The translations under genes and the position numbers were made by a program. Shown one piece after another: positions 59,333 through 64,000 of a stretch of 64,000 bases of DNA (position 1 is its first letter; each line of letters opens with the position of its first letter). Source of the DNA: WLMZ01 sp038227995 (lineage in GTDB: Bacteria; Actinomycetota; Acidimicrobiia; Acidimicrobiales; Ilumatobacteraceae); assembly GCA_038227995.1 (NCBI GenBank), contig JBBRPP010000005.1:143953-207952 (forward strand). Reading direction: 5' to 3'. The notes below the pieces were generated by a model. It was given only the letters and a program-made list of their open reading frames with translations, was not told where the DNA came from and did not search any database.

Positions 59333-60307
59333 TCAATCGTGTTCCAGGACCTGTCCGAGCCACTCCAACGCGACCTGCAGACGCTCATCGGCCCGTCCAC
59401 CGTGGTTACCCGGGTTCTCTGTAATCTTGTGGGCGATGCCCGCCTCGGTCAGGCGGTGACTCAACACCCGGTGACCCCACTGCAGCTCGTAGTTGTCGTT
59501 GACACCGGCGTCGAGCAGGATCCCCGAAAGGCTTCGAAGGTTGTCGAGACGATCGCGATAGTTTTCCACGGGATCACAGCGCAGCCAGCGGTTCCAGACC
59601 TCCTGGATCACCTCGCCGCTGGGCCAAGCGATCGGCAGGTCAACGAAGTACGGAGGGTTCTCCGGGTTCGGCGAGTAAGCCGCAGAGTAGGCGTAGGTCA
59701 TCATCGCCCAGTCGTCGCCCTCGACGGGACCGTTGGGGGCTGCGGGCCAGATGTTGTTGAAGAACTTGTAGGGAAACACCTTGTGGGTCATGTCGAGGAA
59801 CGTGTCGGCCGAGAGCACCGCCATCGCGGCGAACACCTCGGGGTTCTGCGACACGATGTTCCACGCGCCCATCCCACCTGAGGAGAAGCCGAAGACCCCC
59901 CGGCTCCTGCGGTCCGAGATCGTTCGGTACGTGGAATCGACGAAAGCCACCACATCCGTCGCAACGTACGACCCGAACCGGCCGCTGACCGGCGAATCGA
60001 CCCATTGCCCGCACCCCCAACGTGAGTTGCCGTCGGGTATGACCACGATCATCGGCGCCACCCCCATCCGGCGGAACACGGGGTCCAGCACATCCTCGAT
60101 CGGTGGCGACCACCGTTGGCCGTCCCTCGCCGGGGTCACCACTTCTTCAGCGGATTGGCCGAAGGCATGCAGCAAGTACACGGTCGGGTAGCGGCGATCC
60201 GACTCCCCATACCCCGGAGGCACGTAGACGAACAGGTCGCGCTCGCCTGGATCCCCCAGCATGTTGTCTGCAAGGAACGCGCTCTCATGCCGGGTACGGA
60301 TAATCAT
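59333..60307 (-). CDS. esterase-family alpha/beta hydrolase
   Basis: A 324-residue enzyme of the esterase D/feruloyl-esterase type. The nucleophile elbow is GVFGFSSGGMGAWN with Ser142; an acid lies in LLDAGVNDNYELQ and the His in ENPGNHGGRADE. The first strand RDLFVYVPPGYGE...YPTVYLLHAFGQ is typical of the family. No signal peptide. The ATG at 60307 follows AAGGGGAA. Substrate unknown; perhaps an acyl or carbohydrate ester. Flanked by attC-like copies 21 and 22. Confidence 0.85.
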   Translation of the reverse strand: MIIRTRHESAFLADNMLGDPGERDLFVYVPPGYGESDRRYPTVYLLHAFGQSAEEVVTPARDGQRWSPPIEDVLDPVFRRMGVAPMIVVIPDGNSRWGCGQWVDSPVSGRFGSYVATDVVAFVDSTYRTISDRRSRGVFGFSSGGMGAWNIVSQNPEVFAAMAVLSADTFLDMTHKVFPYKFFNNIWPAAPNGPVEGDDWAMMTYAYSAAYSPNPENPPYFVDLPIAWPSGEVIQEVWNRWLRCDPVENYRDRLDNLRSLSGILLDAGVNDNYELQWGHRVLSHRLTEAGIAHKITENPGNHGGRADERLQVALEWLGQVLEHD

Positions 60308-60419
60308 CGGGTTCCCCTTGGATCGTCGAGGGAGTCTCGCACACCCTCGTCTCGACTGCCACCGATGCGCGTGCTCGATCCGGGACACTCGCGAACGCAA
60401 GCAACAGCGCGTGGATCCA

Positions 60420-60478
60420 GCGCGCCCGAACTGCCGATCTGTAGTGCCCGCCGAGTCGTTCATGTGGGGGTTAGCGGG
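60420..60478. repeat. attC-like repeat, copy 22
   Basis: Minus strand: CGCTAAC (stop TAA of the UPF0158 gene inside), then CATGAACGACTCGGCGGG and CAGATCGGCAGTTCGGGCGC at the far end. This copy has AAC at one end and GTT at the other, the same order as canonical attC after a gene. Confidence 0.68.
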
Positions 60479-61142
60479 TTGATCGATAGCCGTGGTCGGT
60501 GAGCCATGCTCTGGCTCGTCCGAGGCTGGCATCGTCACGGAAACGATGCCAGCGGGTGTACTCGTCGTCATGGCGGCTGAGCTCTGCCTGGAAGCGTCGA
60601 AAGGCACCGGACCCGTTGATCTCGGCCTGCAATCGCGAGGCGAGTCCGGGACTGTCGATCGTCGCGATGAACCGCTCCATCACGGCGTAGGCAGCCCTTG
60701 ACCCGTCGCCGACGACCGGTAGCCACCGGTTCGAGTCGTTCGCATCGAAGTCCTCGGGTCCCTGATCGACATCGAACAGCTCTCCCGGCCACACCGTCGC
60801 GTCGGAGAGGTCGATGTACGACACAGTCGCCGGAGATTGATCGAGCGCTTCGCCAATCTCGTCGAGATCGACTGCCAACAACGCCAGCTCGGAGGTGGTC
60901 CCGTCGCGGACATGCACGAGTTCGGCGATCAGTTCCGGATCGCCGGACCAGTCCCGCCGCGAGAGCGACTCGATCAGCGCTGCCGCCGCCGAGATGAACT
61001 CACTCGACGTCGAACAGCGAAGGACGGCCTGTCCCGCGTGCTGCAGCCCGTCGTCAGGAACACCGCCCGTGATGACGCTCGCGACGGATGACGCATCGAT
61101 GCCGGCCACACGAAGCTCCCTCACCCACGTGTCGCGGCTCAC
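60471..61142 (-). CDS. UPF0158-like protein
   Basis: A 223-residue acidic protein. The C-terminal half fits UPF0158: VSYIDLSDATVWPGE, ANDSNRWLPVVGDGSRAAYAVMERFIATID and FRRFQAELSRHDDEYTRWHRFRDDASLGRARAWL. The N-terminal half is helical and not recognised. GTG start 61142 overlaps the TGA of the upstream zinc-ribbon gene (GTGA), so the two are coupled. Function unknown; the stop lies in attC-like copy 22. Confidence 0.7.
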   Translation of the reverse strand: MSRDTWVRELRVAGIDASSVASVITGGVPDDGLQHAGQAVLRCSTSSEFISAAAALIESLSRRDWSGDPELIAELVHVRDGTTSELALLAVDLDEIGEALDQSPATVSYIDLSDATVWPGELFDVDQGPEDFDANDSNRWLPVVGDGSRAAYAVMERFIATIDSPGLASRLQAEINGSGAFRRFQAELSRHDDEYTRWHRFRDDASLGRARAWLTDHGYRSTR

Positions 61143-61405
61143 CCCTCTGGCCCCTGGTGATGCTGCTCGTCGTCGCTGTCGCGTCGGACCTCGGCGAACT
61201 GTCGGGCCTCCTCAATGATCGAGTCCTGGATGGCGATGAACTGCGCGGCGTCCGCCTGGCATTGGGCGCAGATGAAGACGTCGCCGGCATCGTTGCGGCC
61301 GCCACGAATCCTCGACGGATGACAAACGGCGCAAATCCCCGCGGTCTCAACCACGCCGACATCTTCGCACGCCGCCTCAAACCAGCCCGGTGACCTGTGG
61401 CGCAT
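61139..61405 (-). CDS. small zinc-ribbon protein
   Basis: An 88-residue protein with a CxxC...CxxC zinc ribbon: TAGICAVCHPSRIRGG and GDVFICAQCQADAAQF, followed by an acidic helical tail IQDSIIEEARQFAEVRRDSDDEQ. The start is ATG 61405 or a TTG at 61414; a shorter start would still keep the ribbon. It overlaps the UPF0158 gene by 4 nt. Possible regulatory or DNA/RNA-binding partner; unknown. Confidence 0.62.
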   Translation of the reverse strand: MRHRSPGWFEAACEDVGVVETAGICAVCHPSRIRGGRNDAGDVFICAQCQADAAQFIAIQDSIIEEARQFAEVRRDSDDEQHHQGPEG

Positions 61406-61499
61406 AATGTGCAACCGCCAGCTCCGGGACGTGCGCGACCAGCCGGATAACAGCGCACGGATCCGGCGTTCTGTACCGAATTTGTTGGGTAGGTGCGGG

Positions 61500-64000
61500 T
61501 CAGTCGATTGACAGTTCGGGTCCGTGTGAGCGTTCGATTCCCTGCCTGGTGCGATGGATGATGGCCGTGGTGTTCGGGTCGTTGAACAGGGCCGATCGCA
61601 GCGTGAAGAATTCGCCGATCGAGTCGCTCGCGACGTACAGTTTGGCGTTCATCTTCTCGATCTGGCTGGCGGTGAGTTGGTGGCCGGTGGCCCATCGGCG
61701 CCAGTTGTCGAGCGCGTCGAGCCGGTCTTGGAGGACGGTGATGGTGTCGGGGTTGGTGAGCCATCGGTCGTACATCTGTTGTCGGGTTTGTTGATGGCGC
61801 AGGTCGCGTAGTCCTGTGATGGCTTGCGCGGTGAGTGTTCGGGCGGGCCGGGCCTCGGCGACCGCGTGGTCTCGGTTGACGGTGGCTGTTTCGATGCCTC
61901 GTTCGGCGGTGGCGATCGCTGGTTGCAGGGTGCGGCGTTCGCGTCGTTTGGCGGTGGCGAGCCGGTCGTGCAGCGATTGTCGATTGTTGGTGGCGGCCTT
62001 GAGGGCGGTCTCGGCGATCGTGACTGCGTTGTTGAATGGTTGGGCGTAGTGCTCGACGTTTCTGAGTTGACGCTCGGCAGCCGCGATCTGGTCGTTGAGT
62101 TCGGTCGCTCGTCGCTGATGCTCGCGATAGTTGTCTCGGGCGTGGTCGAGTTGTTCGACGGTGGCGGCGCGGAAGGTGTTGAACCATTCCGGGACCTGAC
62201 ATTTCGGCTGCAGTAGGGGCACCGGCCGGGGTTGACGGTCTTGGCCATGCAGTGTGCGGCGTTGGGTGGTGGCGGGGGTGTCGGCGCGGTCGATGGCGAT
62301 GACGGTGTCGAGGACATAGCGGGCGTCTTCGACGTTGTGGGTGTCGGTGATGACGCAGACGGTGTTGTCGTGTTGGCCGCGGGTCATCGCGACGTACAGG
62401 TTGCGACACGTGGTGGCGGTTGAGGCGAGTTCGACGCTGCCGGTGACGGTGTCGGATTGGGTGCCCATCTCGGTCGCGGCGTACCCGAGGCGAACATGTT
62501 CGGCCACGTAGTCGGCTGGGAGCGTGATCGAACCGTGTCCGGTGACGGGTGTGAGGGTGAGGTCACCGTTGTCGTGTGTGGCGGTGACGGTCCACAGGTC
62601 ACGGTTCCGGACCCGTTCACCGGTGGTGGTCGTGAGATAGCGGTGGTTGCGGCGGGTGGCGACGATGTCACCGATGTCGGCGGACTCGCCACCACCAATC
62701 AACACCGGATGGACAGACGCGATGTGGCCGAGGTGGCGGCGCACGGTTTGGACGCGAGCGTTGATCAAGTCGACTTGTCGGTTGGTGGAGGCCATCAACG
62801 CAGTCGTATCCCCTACACGATGGTTGGCGATCCAGGTGTGGGCGAAGTGGTCGAGGTGCTCGGCGAGGGTGCCGGCCCGGATCCGCCCGTGGGCCTGGTA
62901 GATGTCGAGAGCGCGCGGGTCGCCCTGACGCAACAGGAGTGACGCTTCGGCTTCCCATGGTTCGATGAAGCGGTGGACGTGTTCGAGCTCGATCGCACGT
63001 CCGGTGTTGCAGAGCTCGGTGAACATCCCGCCACGCCCGACGGCCTGCAACTGGCGCGGGTCGCCGACGAGGACGAGGCGCCACTGATGTTGATCGGCGA
63101 GCTGGATGAGGCGGTGCAGGTTGGGCGTCCCGATCATGCCGGCTTCGTCGACGATCACGGTGGTACCCGGAGCGAGTCGCCATTCAAGGTCGGGTGGTCG
63201 TTCGGGTAGTCCCCATTCGTGGACGAGTTTGGCGATCGTGTCCGACCTCATCCCGGTCTCACGCTCCAACGTCCGCGCGGCTTTCGCTGTTGTCGACACC
63301 CCGTACACGTCACGACCCTGAGCGTGGAGGTCGAAGACGGCGGCGCGCAGCATCGTTGTCTTGCCGGTTCCGGCTGGGCCGACAACGATCACCAACCGAT
63401 CGACACCAGCGACCGCTTGGGCTGCGTCGAACTGCACGACGTCCATCACGCCGCGATGCACTGTCGTCGACGGGGACGGCTCACTGATTTGGGCGTTGAG
63501 GGCCCAGGTGAGGATTGCTTCTTCTTGGGTGAGGATTGGTTCGGTCGTGCGGTGGGCGGCGACGGGTTCGATCCATTCCGAACGACCATCCGAACCACGC
63601 ACCCGACCACCTACACCACGGTTCGGGTCGAGGTCGACACCGGCGGCGATGAACCGGTCGGCGGCCTCCTCGATCATCCCCGCCCATTCGGTGCCGCCGA
63701 TACCGGGGACGGGTTGTTGGAGATCGCAGTACGCGCGGATCACGTCCTCGCGATGCCACACCGACCCCGCCGCCGACAACACATCGACCACATCCGCCAC
63801 AGTCACCTTGCGCACCGCTGGCCGGTCGCGTGCCGCGTCCGTGACCCACACGATCAGGTCTTCCGGTGTGATCCCGGCGTCGAACGCGGCGTCGAGCCAC
63901 TCCCTGCGGAGTTCGTCGACCGGGCGGTCAGTCTTGCGGACCCTCGTGTCCGCAGCGGCCTCACGAGTGAGCGCGGCCTTCTCCCACATCGTCGGGTCCC
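61500..64000 (-). CDS. MobF-type conjugative relaxase/helicase, N-terminus outside the window
   Basis: The gene runs off the right edge in frame; at least 830 residues of a TraA/TrwC/TraI-type protein are seen. A helicase of the SF1B RecD-like type occupies about 180-560: Walker A VVGPAGTGKTTML, Walker B VIVDEAGM, VGDPRQLQAVGRGGMF, and the last motif YVAMTRGQHDNTV. The C-terminal 250 residues are a charged, coiled-coil-rich tail. The HUH relaxase domain with catalytic tyrosines must lie further right and cannot be confirmed. It points to a plasmid-like or integrated conjugative/mobilizable element. Confidence 0.88.
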   Translation of the reverse strand, partial: DPTMWEKAALTREAAADTRVRKTDRPVDELRREWLDAAFDAGITPEDLIVWVTDAARDRPAVRKVTVADVVDVLSAAGSVWHREDVIRAYCDLQQPVPGIGGTEWAGMIEEAADRFIAAGVDLDPNRGVGGRVRGSDGRSEWIEPVAAHRTTEPILTQEEAILTWALNAQISEPSPSTTVHRGVMDVVQFDAAQAVAGVDRLVIVVGPAGTGKTTMLRAAVFDLHAQGRDVYGVSTTAKAARTLERETGMRSDTIAKLVHEWGLPERPPDLEWRLAPGTTVIVDEAGMIGTPNLHRLIQLADQHQWRLVLVGDPRQLQAVGRGGMFTELCNTGRAIELEHVHRFIEPWEAEASLLLRQGDPRALDIYQAHGRIRAGTLAEHLDHFAHTWIANHRVGDTTALMASTNRQVDLINARVQTVRRHLGHIASVHPVLIGGGESADIGDIVATRRNHRYLTTTTGERVRNRDLWTVTATHDNGDLTLTPVTGHGSITLPADYVAEHVRLGYAATEMGTQSDTVTGSVELASTATTCRNLYVAMTRGQHDNTVCVITDTHNVEDARYVLDTVIAIDRADTPATTQRRTLHGQDRQPRPVPLLQPKCQVPEWFNTFRAATVEQLDHARDNYREHQRRATELNDQIAAAERQLRNVEHYAQPFNNAVTIAETALKAATNNRQSLHDRLATAKRRERRTLQPAIATAERGIETATVNRDHAVAEARPARTLTAQAITGLRDLRHQQTRQQMYDRWLTNPDTITVLQDRLDALDNWRRWATGHQLTASQIEKMNAKLYVASDSIGEFFTLRSALFNDPNTTAIIHRTRQGIERSHGPELSID

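Noticed and set aside
28952..61500. CRISPR array
   Set aside because: The repeats are 60-120 bp, imperfect, and separated by whole genes; there are no short regular spacers and no cas genes.

Overview
The window looks like a high-GC actinobacterial genome, most likely class Acidimicrobiia (Ilumatobacter-like). The pointers are a SigR/RsrA pair of the mycothiol redox type, a Rv3626c-like metalloprotease beside tilS, an F420-type LLM oxidoreductase, DUF2510 and DUF4188 proteins, and secreted proteins with the 'LDTR...VDVVVDV.G' beta domain common in that class. The taxonomic call is inference from gene content; no rRNA gene is present.

Left part (about 1-28.9 kb) is ordinary chromosome with tight minus-strand operons: epimerase / acyltransferase-like / hydrolase (32-2603); SIMPL protein; a secreted M23 peptidase; an LLM oxidoreductase flanked by two copies of a terminator repeat; a scramblase-like protein; a pseudo-phosphatase, tilS, metalloprotease, small membrane protein, rsrA and sigR (7394-11031); a MarR regulator and hydrolase; hipBA with three evenly spaced operators; a cation exchanger with a MerR regulator divergent from a DUF4188 gene; ppc; a PAS-GGDEF cyclase; STAS and RsbW-like switch proteins; a transglutaminase; msrA; and an MMPL exporter under a CsoR/CstR-type repressor.

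Right part (about 28.9-64 kb) is an accessory island. Its left edge carries a 47-bp 3' fragment of a tRNA-Thr(CGT) gene (31823-31869), as left by an element integrated in a tRNA gene; its right edge is a MobF relaxase/helicase gene running off the window. Between them lies a mosaic of mostly single-gene units (lipoproteins, AbrB-type toxin-antitoxin pair, aspartyl-protease-like protein, GDPD, P450, a 1078-residue helical protein, metallopeptidase-like lipoprotein, ECF sigma/anti-sigma pair, RidA, a CxxC mini-protein, esterase, UPF0158). These are separated by at least 15 copies of an imperfect-palindrome repeat of about 60-120 bp that resembles integron attC sites (end block CAGATCGGCAGTTnGGCGC, core GCAGAACG). 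Several gene stop codons fall inside the end block. No IntI-type integrase is seen, but a XerC/D-like recombinase sits in the array (56178-57089). The array is broken at 45.5-52.5 kb by three IS6-family copies or fragments and an IS256-family transposase gene, next to remnants of a PPOX enzyme, an MFS exporter and a tetracycline ribosomal-protection protein.

The main point of interest is this apparent cassette array in an actinobacterial mobile island. Its sites occur in both orientations and lie beside a non-IntI recombinase. Boundaries of individual repeat copies were read by eye and are approximate.
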